A stretch of 30,908 nt of DNA, taken from Acidisphaera sp035272265 (GTDB lineage: Bacteria; Pseudomonadota; Alphaproteobacteria; Acetobacterales; Acetobacteraceae). Shown in pieces: positions 17,215-24,453 of this stretch. A program made the position numbers and the translations under genes. Location of the stretch: contig DATEQV010000201.1 in assembly GCA_035272265.1 (NCBI GenBank), positions 1-30,908 of the forward strand, in the 5' to 3' direction. The notes under the pieces are model-generated. The model saw nothing but the letters and a program-made list of their open reading frames with translations. It did no database searches and was not told the DNA's origin. Position 1 is the stretch's first letter; each line of letters begins with the position of its first letter.

Positions 17215-17247
17215 GGCCGGAGGGCGGCAGGCGCCGCTCCTCCGGCC
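17215..17247 (-). terminator. Hairpin with T-rich tail in the dapB leader, possible attenuator
   Basis: Arms 17215-17223 and 17239-17247 (GGCCGGAGG/CCTCCGGCC) extend inward by GCGGC/GCCGC, giving a 14-bp stem with one bulged base and an AGGC loop. Read on the minus strand it is followed by GTCTTTCTTTC. No gene ends here on the minus strand, so a terminator at this point would act on the leader RNA of dapB or on a small RNA. The 260-nt gap between dapB and the GST gene holds no credible ORF. Confidence 0.4.
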
Positions 17248-17411
17248 TTCGACACGCAGCGCGGTGGGGGGGACAGCGCTGCGAATGCAGTCCGAACGAA
17301 GCACCGGGTACTCGGTTCCCGGCCGGCAAGGAATTTTCCTTCTGTCCGCCTCAGCAGACCTTTTGACGCGATTGCGTCGTTGGCGACGCGCGGGCGGTTG
17401 TGCCATCACGC

Positions 17412-18086
17412 ATGCCGATGCGCGTCCTCTATCATCTGCCCTTGTCGCCCTTCTCGCGCAAAGTCCGCCTCGTGCTGACCGAGAAGCGCCTCCCCTTCGA
17501 GCTGCGAGCCGAGCGGGTCTGGGAGCGGCGTCCGGAATACCTCGACCTGAACGCCGCCGGCACCGTGCCGACGCTGCTCGAGGACAACGGGCTCGTCATC
17601 CCCGACAGCGCGGTGATCTGCGAATACCTCGAGGAAGCCTACCCCGACACCGCCCTGCTTGGCCGCACGCTCGCCGAGCGCGTCGAGGTGCGCCGGCTGG
17701 TGGCGTGGTTCGACGGCAAGTTCGCGCAGGAAGTCACCCGCAACCTGCACGGCGAGAAATACATGAAGCGCCTCGCCGGGCGCGGCGAGCCCGACGCGAC
17801 GGCGCTGCGCCACGGCTACACCGCCCTGCGTCACCACATGGCCTATCTCGGCTGGCTGGCGGAGACGCGGAAGTGGCTGGCCGGCACGGCCATTTCGCTG
17901 GCCGACTTCGCGGCCGCGGCACACCTGTCGTCGCTCGACTTCGCCGGCGACGTAGACTGGTCGGTCTCGCCGGCGGCGAAGGACTGGTATGCGCGGATGA
18001 AGTCCCGGCCGTGCTTCCGCGGCGTGCTGAGCGACCGCGTGCCCGGCCTCACGCCGCCGGCGCACTACGCCGACCTCGATTTCTGA
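17412..18086 (+). CDS. Glutathione S-transferase family protein
   Basis: Soluble GST-like protein of about 224 residues. The thioredoxin-fold N-domain shows VLYHLPLSPFSRKVRLVL, the cis-Pro region GTVPTLLEDNG and the glutathione-contacting PDSAVICEYLEE. The helical C-domain follows, with SLADFAAAAHLSSLDFAGDV. The start could be 17412 or 17418; the GTG at 17400 is less likely. It is divergent from dapB and converges with the TPR gene, which ends 6 nt away. The substrate cannot be told from sequence. Confidence 0.88.
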   Translation: MPMRVLYHLPLSPFSRKVRLVLTEKRLPFELRAERVWERRPEYLDLNAAGTVPTLLEDNGLVIPDSAVICEYLEEAYPDTALLGRTLAERVEVRRLVAWFDGKFAQEVTRNLHGEKYMKRLAGRGEPDATALRHGYTALRHHMAYLGWLAETRKWLAGTAISLADFAAAAHLSSLDFAGDVDWSVSPAAKDWYARMKSRPCFRGVLSDRVPGLTPPAHYADLDF

Positions 18087-18092
18087 ACCGCG

Positions 18093-18956
18093 CTACTGCT
18101 GCGTCGACGGCCCCGCTTCGAGCAGGGCCAGGTCCTGCTGCGCGAGATCGGCCGTGGCGGTATCGGGCGACAGCTGGATGGCGTGCTGCCAGTCCGCCTG
18201 CGCGCCCGCCCGGTCGCCGTGGCGCTGGCGCAGGATGCCGCGCTCCAGATAGGCGTCCGGATTGTCGGGATCGATCTTCAGCGCGGCCTCAATGTCGAAG
18301 TTCGCCTGGTCGAGCTTGTCTTCATGCCGCCAGGCGGCGGCGCGCAGGGTCAGCGCGTCCGCCCGCTTCGGGTCGATCTTGAGAGCGGCGTTCAGGTCGT
18401 CGATCGAATCGAGGTAGCGGCCCATGCTGCCCGCCCCGATGGCGCGGTCGATCAGCAGCTCGGTGTCGTTGGGCGACAGCGCGATCGCCTGCGAGGCGGC
18501 CTCGTAGGCGTGCGCCGGGTCGTTGGCCATCAGCCACGCTTCGAACGCCTGGGCAAACACCTGCGCGCGCGCGAGCGGCGGCGCGGTGCTGGCGGCCGCG
18601 AGCTTCTGCAGTTCCTGCGCGCCGTCGGCCGCGTTGCCGAGCGTGATCTCGGCGAGCGCGTGGCAATGCGTCGCCCCTTCGCCGCCGCCGGTCGCCTCCC
18701 AGGCGTCGGCGTACGCGCTCGCGCCCTCCGGATCGTCCGTCAGCAGCCTGAGGCAGGAATCGTAGTCCGAGCCTTCGGCGATGCGCGGCGGCACGGGCGG
18801 CACGGGCAGGGCCTCGTCGTCGTCCGACGCCGTCTCCTGCGATGCCCCGGAGGCCGATTCGGCCGTCGGCTGACGGCCGAGCAGAAAATACCATCCCGCC
18901 CCGGCGCCGAGCGCCAGCGCGATCCCCAACCCGGCCACAGCCACGCGAATCCTCAT
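18093..18956 (-). CDS. Membrane-anchored or exported tetratricopeptide repeat protein
   Basis: A 287-residue protein. Residues about 5-27 form a hydrophobic signal/anchor, then an acidic, Pro-rich linker (DDDEALPVPPVPPR) and several TPR units, of which AYEAASQAIALSPNDTEL, LDSIDDLNAALKIDPKRADA and LDQANFDIEAALKIDPDNPD are clearest. It probably acts as a periplasmic scaffold; no enzymatic domain is visible. There is no Shine-Dalgarno before the ATG at 18956, and a promoter-like pair lies almost on top of the start. Confidence 0.75.
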   Translation of the reverse strand: MRIRVAVAGLGIALALGAGAGWYFLLGRQPTAESASGASQETASDDDEALPVPPVPPRIAEGSDYDSCLRLLTDDPEGASAYADAWEATGGGEGATHCHALAEITLGNAADGAQELQKLAAASTAPPLARAQVFAQAFEAWLMANDPAHAYEAASQAIALSPNDTELLIDRAIGAGSMGRYLDSIDDLNAALKIDPKRADALTLRAAAWRHEDKLDQANFDIEAALKIDPDNPDAYLERGILRQRHGDRAGAQADWQHAIQLSPDTATADLAQQDLALLEAGPSTQQ

Positions 18957-18964
18957 TGGCGGCC

Positions 18965-18993
18965 GTCATAGCCAGGGTTGCCCGATATGTGAA
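18965..18993 (-). promoter_or_regulatory. Sigma70-like promoter candidate for the TPR gene
   Basis: On the minus strand TTCACA (18993-18988) and TATGAC (18970-18965) are separated by exactly 17 nt. Transcription would then begin around 18957-18959, at or just before the ATG at 18956, which would give a leaderless message. The match is moderate. Confidence 0.3.
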
Positions 18994-19076
18994 CCGATAC
19001 CGGGCGGCCCGGGATCGGACGGGCCAAATTCCGCCGTGCCGCGCTATATATCCGGGACATCCGAACCGGGGCTTCG

Positions 19077-19595
19077 GTGGCCGATCACGTCGACCTCTAC
19101 GATCAGGACTTCCTCGCCTGGACGCAGGAGCAGGCGGCGCGCTTGCGGCAGGCTGCCGCAAGCCGGGTGAACGCGCCGATCGACTGGGAGCACGTCGCCG
19201 AGGAGATCGAAGACTTGGGAAAGGCGCAGCGGCACGAATTGAAGAGTCGCTTGCGGACCATCGTCGAGCATCTGCTCAAACTGCAGCACTCGCCGAGCCA
19301 AGCTCCCCGGCCGGATTGGATCGGAACAGTGCTGCGCTCCCGACTGGAAGTGCAGGACATCTTCGACGATAGCCCGAGTCTGAAACCGCACGTCCCCGCG
19401 TTGCTGCGCAAAGCGCAGCAAGACGCCGTGAATCTGGTGCGACAGAGCCTTGTTGACCACGGCGAGGCGGGTCCGAGTGAGGCGGCAGCTATCGGCGCCG
19501 TGCCGATGACGGAGGAGCAGGTCTTGGGAGATTGGCTTCCGCCGGCACCAGTCTCGGCCCCGACGCCTTCTCGCCATCGGCGGACGAAGCACTGA
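19077..19595 (+). CDS. DUF29 family protein, tandem copy 1
   Basis: A 172-residue DUF29 protein, function unknown; the family is common and often multicopy in cyanobacteria and alphaproteobacteria. Family hallmarks: LYDQDFLAWTQEQAARLR, IDWEHVAEEIEDLGK and an LRTIVEHLLKLQHSP helix, predicted all-alpha. The start is GTG 19077 (MADHVDLYDQD). The N-terminal ~50 codons are almost identical in DNA to copies 2 and 3, whereas the middle diverges. A TATATA at 19045-19050 in the 120-nt gap before it may be a -10 element, without a convincing -35. Confidence 0.83.
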   Translation: MADHVDLYDQDFLAWTQEQAARLRQAAASRVNAPIDWEHVAEEIEDLGKAQRHELKSRLRTIVEHLLKLQHSPSQAPRPDWIGTVLRSRLEVQDIFDDSPSLKPHVPALLRKAQQDAVNLVRQSLVDHGEAGPSEAAAIGAVPMTEEQVLGDWLPPAPVSAPTPSRHRRTKH

Positions 19596-19614
19596 ACGGC
19601 GGGGCGTGCGAGCT

Positions 19615-20148
19615 ATGACAGAGGTGCCGGTGCCCGATCACGTTGACCTGTACGATCAGGACTTCCTCGCCTGGACCCGGGAGCAGGCGGCGCGCTTGCG
19701 GCAGGCCGCCGCAAGCCGGGTGAACGCGCCGATCGACTGGGAGCACGTCGCCGAGGAGATCGAGGACTTGGGGAAGCGCGAGCGGGCTGAACTGAGAAGC
19801 CGGTTGCGGACGATCATCGAGCATCTTCTCAAGCTTCAGCACTCGCCAAATCAGGACCCGCGCGAAGGCTGGACGACAACAGTTCGACGCTGCCGCATCG
19901 CGGCAAAAGACCTCATGAAAGACAGTCCGAGCCTCAAACCCAAACTACCCGACCTTCTTGCAGAGGCGCAGGAAGGGATGGGAGAGCTGGTGCGGGAAGA
20001 GCTCCAGGGACGCGACCGGCTTTCAGAAGCTGAGGCGGCCAGGATCGGTGCCGAACCGCTGAGCGAGGAGCAGGTTTTGGGAGATTGGCTTCCGCCGACG
20101 CCGCTCCCGCCCTCGCCGCCGTCTCGCCGCCATCCGGCAAAGCGCTGA
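19615..20148 (+). CDS. DUF29 family protein, tandem copy 2
   Basis: A 177-residue paralogue starting at ATG 19615 (MTEVPVPDHVDLYDQDFL), 19 nt after copy 1. Same N-terminal half as its neighbours. Its C-terminal EEQVLGDWLPP block is shared with copy 1 and followed by a Pro/Ser-rich basic tail. The diverged centre (TTVRRCRIAAKDLMKDSP) differs from both others. Confidence 0.83.
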   Translation: MTEVPVPDHVDLYDQDFLAWTREQAARLRQAAASRVNAPIDWEHVAEEIEDLGKRERAELRSRLRTIIEHLLKLQHSPNQDPREGWTTTVRRCRIAAKDLMKDSPSLKPKLPDLLAEAQEGMGELVREELQGRDRLSEAEAARIGAEPLSEEQVLGDWLPPTPLPPSPPSRRHPAKR

Positions 20149-20166
20149 GCACAAGGTGTGCGACCA

Positions 20167-20667
20167 ATGACAGAAACCCCCGTGGCCGATCCGATCGGAC
20201 TCTACGATCAGGACTTCCTCGCCTGGACCCAGGAACAGGCGGCGCGCTTGCGGCAGGCCGCCGCGAGCCGGGTCAACGCGCCGATCGACTGGGAGCACGT
20301 CGCCGAGGAGATCGAAGACTTGGGGAAACGCGAGCGGGATGAGCTCGAACATAGGCTCGAAACGATCATCGAGCACCTGCTCAAGCTGCAGCATTCCCCC
20401 GCCGTGGAGCCGCGCGCGGGCTGGGTCGCAACAATTGTCCGGTCGCGCGGCAGGGTCGAAATCCTGTTGGAAGACAACCCGAGCCTCACGCCCGACATCA
20501 CAGCCGTACTGTCGCGAGCGCAGCGGCTTGCAGTGAAGACGGTGAAAAGCGAGTTGGCGATGCGCGGAGAGCTGAGCGCCCCTGATCTGGAAGCCATCGG
20601 GACAGCACCGCTGGATCAAGCGCAAGTCATGGGGGAGTGGTTTCCCTCGGTTCCACCGAACCGGTAA
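20167..20667 (+). CDS. DUF29 family protein, tandem copy 3
   Basis: A 166-residue paralogue starting at ATG 20167, 18 nt after copy 2. Its N-terminal half again reads LYDQDFLAWTQEQAARLR and IDWEHVAEEIEDLGK. The C-terminus is the most diverged (LDQAQVMGEWFPSVPP) and lacks the basic tail. The next gene begins about 10 nt after the stop. Confidence 0.83.
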   Translation: MTETPVADPIGLYDQDFLAWTQEQAARLRQAAASRVNAPIDWEHVAEEIEDLGKRERDELEHRLETIIEHLLKLQHSPAVEPRAGWVATIVRSRGRVEILLEDNPSLTPDITAVLSRAQRLAVKTVKSELAMRGELSAPDLEAIGTAPLDQAQVMGEWFPSVPPNR

Positions 20668-20676
20668 CGCGCGGCG

Positions 20677-21540
20677 TTGCAACGGCTCCTCGTCTTCGGC
20701 AACGGCTACACCGGCCGCGCGATCGCCACGCACGCGGCGGCACTCGGCTGGAACGTAACGCTCACCAGCCGCAAGCCCGCGGACCCGCTCCCGGGCGTGC
20801 GCCTCGCGGCGTTCGACGCCGCGCCCGTCGCCGAGGCGACGCATGTCATCTCCACCGTGCCGCCCGATCCGACCCTGGGGCACCGCGATCCGGTGTTGGC
20901 CCGCTGCGACCCGGTGCTCGCGGCAAGCCCGGAGCTGCGCTGGGCCGGGTACCTCTCCACCACGGGCGTCTACGGCGACCGCGGCGGCGCATGGGTGGAC
21001 GAAGACACGGCGCCCGCGCCGACCGGACCGCGGGGCGCGGTCCGCGTGGCGTGCGAGCAAGCCTGGGCGGCACTCGCCAACCGTGCCGCCATCGATCTGT
21101 TCCGCGTGGCCGGCATCTACGGCCCCGGTCGCTCGCCGCTGAACGACGTCCGCGCCGGCACCGCGCGCCGCATCGTCAAGCCCGGCCACGCCTTCGGCCG
21201 CATCCATCGCGACGACATCGTCCAGGCCGTGCTGGCCGCCGCCGGGCAGGACCGGCCGCCCGGCGTCCGCGTCCTGCACCTCAACGACGACGAACCGGCC
21301 GAGAACGCCGCTGTCATCGAGGAAGCCGCACGCCTGCTCGGCGCCCCTCTCCCACCCGCCATGCCGTTCGAACAGGCCGTCCAGCGCATGACCGAGATGG
21401 GCCGCAGCTTCTGGGCGGAGAACCGCAAGGTCGCCAGCCGCAAGACCCAGACGGCGCTGGGGATCGCCTGGCGCTACCCGACCTATCGCGAAGGTTTACG
21501 CGCCATCCTCCTCGAGGAGCGCGGCCAACGTCCGCCGTAG
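20677..21540 (+). CDS. NAD(P)-binding epimerase/YeeZ-like SDR family protein
   Basis: A 287-residue Rossmann protein related to extended SDR/YeeZ-type nucleoside-sugar epimerase-like proteins. The glycine motif is GNGYTG at residues 8-13; STTGVYGDRGGAWVDEDT and FRVAGIYGPGRSPL are typical of the family. The expected YxxxK pair is not obvious, which fits YeeZ-like members. The start is TTG 20677: it is the only start codon between the in-frame stop of the DUF29 gene and the glycine motif. The 3' end overlaps the convergent hydrolase gene by 45 nt. Confidence 0.82.
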   Translation: MQRLLVFGNGYTGRAIATHAAALGWNVTLTSRKPADPLPGVRLAAFDAAPVAEATHVISTVPPDPTLGHRDPVLARCDPVLAASPELRWAGYLSTTGVYGDRGGAWVDEDTAPAPTGPRGAVRVACEQAWAALANRAAIDLFRVAGIYGPGRSPLNDVRAGTARRIVKPGHAFGRIHRDDIVQAVLAAAGQDRPPGVRVLHLNDDEPAENAAVIEEAARLLGAPLPPAMPFEQAVQRMTEMGRSFWAENRKVASRKTQTALGIAWRYPTYREGLRAILLEERGQRPP

Positions 21541-22287
21541 CAGCGCCAAGTCCTCCGGCCGCGACAGCCGGTGGTCGCCGTCCTTGACCAGCGTGACGTG
21601 GACATCCCCGCCGCCGATCGCCGCGGCCGTACGTAGCGACAGCTCCCACGGCACCTCGCGGTCCTGCTGCCCGTGCAGCAGCCGCACCGGAACGTGGATC
21701 GGCAACGGACCCCGCGTCAGCACGCGGCAATGCCGCCCGTCCTCGATCAGCGCCCGAGTCACCGGCGTCGGGGGCCCGTACGGGTTGGGCACCTGGATGC
21801 TGCCCTCCTGGCGCAGCCGGGCGCGCTCCTGGAAGGTCAGCGACTCCCACATCAAGTCCTCGGTGAAGTCGGGCGCCGCAGCGATTCCGATGAGCGCGGC
21901 CAGCCGCTCCGCTCGCGCCAGCGCCGCCAGCAGCGCGATCCACCCGCCCATCGAGGAGCCGACGAACAGCAGCGGACCCTCCGGCAGCACGGCGTCGATC
22001 ACCGCCAGCGCGTCGTCGCGCCACCGGCTGATCGTCCCAGCATCGAACCGCCCGCCGCTCGCCCCGTGGCCGGAGTAGTCGAAGCGAAGGAACGCCTGCC
22101 CGCGTTCCGCACACAGGCTGTCGAGGAACGTCGCCTTGGTGCCGGTCATGTCGCTGGAAAACCCGGGGAAGAACACCACGGCCGGCGGCCGCCCGCCGCG
22201 CGCAGCGAACGCCAGCTCCACGCCGTCGCCGCGGTCGATTGTGCCGGACCGGCCGGAGGCGTCGGTCGTCTTTATCTGCGATGGCAT
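21496..22287 (-). CDS. Alpha/beta hydrolase (serine esterase type)
   Basis: A 263-residue alpha/beta hydrolase resembling ABHD10-like esterases. Oxyanion region VVFFPGFSSDM, FDYSGHGASGG, nucleophile elbow GSSMGGW (Ser112), acid in HGQQDREVP (about Asp209) and His in DGDHRLS (about His239) complete the triad. I place the start at 22287 (MPSQIKTTDASG) because GGAAAGG lies 8 nt before it; the longer open frame would run through the divergent glycosyltransferase gene. Its last 45 nt overlap the opposite-strand SDR gene. Confidence 0.88.
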   Translation of the reverse strand: MPSQIKTTDASGRSGTIDRGDGVELAFAARGGRPPAVVFFPGFSSDMTGTKATFLDSLCAERGQAFLRFDYSGHGASGGRFDAGTISRWRDDALAVIDAVLPEGPLLFVGSSMGGWIALLAALARAERLAALIGIAAAPDFTEDLMWESLTFQERARLRQEGSIQVPNPYGPPTPVTRALIEDGRHCRVLTRGPLPIHVPVRLLHGQQDREVPWELSLRTAAAIGGGDVHVTLVKDGDHRLSRPEDLALLRRTLAALLEEDGA

Positions 22288-22324
22288 CGTTGTCGCCTTT
22301 CCGGGACGAGATGATATAGCCGGC

Positions 22325-23494
22325 ATGATGGTGGTGCTGCAGGTGCTGCCGGCGCTCATCTCCGGCGGCGTCGAGCGTGGAACGGTCGAGATCACGGAGG
22401 CGATTGTACGGGCCGGGGGCACGGCGCTCGTCGCCAGCGCCGGCGGCCCGATGGCCACCGCCGTCGAGCGCGCCGGCGGCCGCCATATCGGCCTGCCGCT
22501 GCTGACCCGCGATCCGGTCAACATCCTCATCAACGCGCGCAAGCTCGCCCGGGTCATCCGGTCCAACGGCGTCGACTTGGTGCACGCCCGTTCCCGCGCC
22601 CCCGCCTGGTCGGCCTGGCTCGCCGCCCGGCGCACCGGCACCCCCTTCGTCACCACCTATCACGGCGCCTACGGCGAGGGGTTTCCACTCAAGCGCCTCT
22701 ACAATTCGGTGATGGCGCGCGGCGACCGGGTGATCGCGATCAGCGACTTCATCGCCGGGCTGATCACCGAGCGGCACGGCGTCGGGCCAGACCGGCTGCG
22801 CGTCATCCCTCGCGGCGTCGACACCGCCATCTTCGACCCGGCTCTGGTCACCGGCGATCGCATCGACAAGCTCGCGCGGGCATGGCGGGTGCCCGACGGC
22901 GCCTATACCGTGGTCCTGCCGGGAAGGCTGTCCGGCTGGAAGGGCCATACCGTCGTGCTGGAGGCCGTGGCGAAGCTCAAGCGCCCCGACATCTGCTGCG
23001 TCTTCGTCGGCCGCGGCAACCGGCGCGCGGCCCGTCGCTTGGCGTCGCGCGGCGAGGCGCTCGGCCTCGGCGCGCGGCTGCGCATCGTCGGCCATGTCGA
23101 CGACATGCCCGCCGCCCTCATGTTGTCCGACGTGGTCGTGCACGCCTCGACCGAGCCCGAGGCCTTCGGCCGCGTCGTGATCGAGGCGCAGGCGATGGGC
23201 CGCCCGGTCATCGCCTCGGATCTCGGCGGTCCCGCCGAGACGGTCGAGAACGGAGTGACCGGCTGGCTCGTTGTCCCGGGCGACGTGGACCAGCTTGCCG
23301 CGACGATCGACTATGCGCTCCGGCTCGATGACGACGGTCGGGCGGCACTCGGCATGCAAGCGCGCCACGCCGTGCTGGAGCGTTACACCACCTGGGCCAT
23401 GCAGGACGCCACGATCGCCGTCTATGCCGAACTGCTCGGACAGTCGGCGGCTGCCGAGCCGGAGACCGGCGACCTGCGCGAGCACGCAGCATGA
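22325..23494 (+). CDS. Glycosyltransferase family 4 (GT-B fold)
   Basis: A 389-residue GT4-type transferase using a nucleotide sugar, probably for lipopolysaccharide or exopolysaccharide. The N-domain begins VLQVLPALISGGVERGTVE; the C-domain has VVLPGRLSGWKGH and the E-x7-E motif in EAFGRVVIEAQAMGRPVIAS followed by GGPAE. I take ATG 22325, 37 nt from the divergent hydrolase start. The GT9 gene follows after 10 nt, so both probably act in the same glycan pathway. Confidence 0.9.
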   Translation: MMVVLQVLPALISGGVERGTVEITEAIVRAGGTALVASAGGPMATAVERAGGRHIGLPLLTRDPVNILINARKLARVIRSNGVDLVHARSRAPAWSAWLAARRTGTPFVTTYHGAYGEGFPLKRLYNSVMARGDRVIAISDFIAGLITERHGVGPDRLRVIPRGVDTAIFDPALVTGDRIDKLARAWRVPDGAYTVVLPGRLSGWKGHTVVLEAVAKLKRPDICCVFVGRGNRRAARRLASRGEALGLGARLRIVGHVDDMPAALMLSDVVVHASTEPEAFGRVVIEAQAMGRPVIASDLGGPAETVENGVTGWLVVPGDVDQLAATIDYALRLDDDGRAALGMQARHAVLERYTTWAMQDATIAVYAELLGQSAAAEPETGDLREHAA

Positions 23495-23504
23495 GCCGCG
23501 TCGC

Positions 23505-24410
23505 ATGAACCGGGTGCTGGTGATCCGCCACGGCGCGCTCGGCGACTTCGTGCAGTCGTTCGGCCCGTTCGCCGCGGTCCGCGCGCACCACCCCGAGGCG
23601 CAGGTCGGGCTGCTCACCACAGCGCCGTTCGCCGATCTCGCGCGCCGCTCGCCGTGGTTTGACATGGTGCTGGTCGATAACCGTCCGTCCTGGTGGCACG
23701 TCCGTGGCACGTTGCGCCTCGCCGCGATGCTGCGCGGCTGGGACATGGTTTACGACCTGCAGACCTCGTCGCGCTCGTCGCGCTACTTCTGGCTCGCCGG
23801 CCGGCCGCCGTTCTCCGGCGTCGCGCGCGGCGCCTCGCACCCGCACGCCAATCCGACGCGGAACCTGATGCACACGCGCGAGCGTCAGCGCGACCAGCTG
23901 CGCATGGCCGGCATCATCGACTTGCCGCGCCCCGACCTGTCCTGGCTCACGCGCGGCCCCGTCCCCGAACTGCCCGCCCCATACGCGCTGTTGGTTCCCG
24001 GTGCCGCGCCGCACCGCCCGCGCAAGCGCTGGCCGGTCGAGCGCTTCGCCGCCTTGGCCCGCCGCCTGCTCGCCCGCGGCATCACGCCGGTGGTCATCGG
24101 CACCGCACGCGAGCAGCCGCTGGCCGCCGAGATCCACGCCGCCGCACCCCGCGCGGTGGACCTGACCGGGTCGACCAGCATCCCCGACCTCGCCGCCATC
24201 GCCGCCCGCGCGAAGCTCGCGATCGGCAACGACACCGGCCCGATGCACCTCGCCGCCGCCGTTGGCTGCCCCTGCGTCGTGCTGTTCTCCGACGAGAGCG
24301 ACCCCAAGCTCACCGCGCCGCGCATGCCCGACGGCTCCTGGCCCACCATCCTGTTCGCGTCCGACCTGTCTGAGTTGCCGGTCGAGAAGGTTGCGGCGGC
24401 GGTGCCGTAG
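23505..24410 (+). CDS. Glycosyltransferase family 9 (heptosyltransferase-like)
   Basis: A 301-residue protein of the ADP-heptose:LPS heptosyltransferase family. It opens with VLVIRHGALGDFVQSFGPF and carries LLVPGAAPHRPRKRWP and the hallmark GNDTGPMHLAAAVGCP with VVLFSDESDPKLTAP. The start is ATG 23505, just after the GT4 stop; a nearby ATG at 23491 is out of frame. Donor and acceptor sugars cannot be read from sequence. Confidence 0.9.
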   Translation: MNRVLVIRHGALGDFVQSFGPFAAVRAHHPEAQVGLLTTAPFADLARRSPWFDMVLVDNRPSWWHVRGTLRLAAMLRGWDMVYDLQTSSRSSRYFWLAGRPPFSGVARGASHPHANPTRNLMHTRERQRDQLRMAGIIDLPRPDLSWLTRGPVPELPAPYALLVPGAAPHRPRKRWPVERFAALARRLLARGITPVVIGTAREQPLAAEIHAAAPRAVDLTGSTSIPDLAAIAARAKLAIGNDTGPMHLAAAVGCPCVVLFSDESDPKLTAPRMPDGSWPTILFASDLSELPVEKVAAAVP

Positions 24411-24453
24411 GGTTACTGACCCGGCTCCCTCGACAAGGACCCGCCCGCCCGAC

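Larger units (their letters stand above)
19077..20667 (+). repeat. Tandem triplication of a DUF29 gene (~553-nt period)
   Basis: Matching points before the first shared codons lie at 19077, 19630 and 20182, a period of 553 and 552 nt. About 140 nt after each point are nearly identical in all three copies, with only a handful of substitutions, while the second halves are strongly diverged. Confidence 0.85.

Noticed and set aside
19077..20667. CRISPR-like or minisatellite interpretation of the repeats
   Set aside because: The period is ~553 nt and each unit is a complete DUF29 gene; this is gene duplication.
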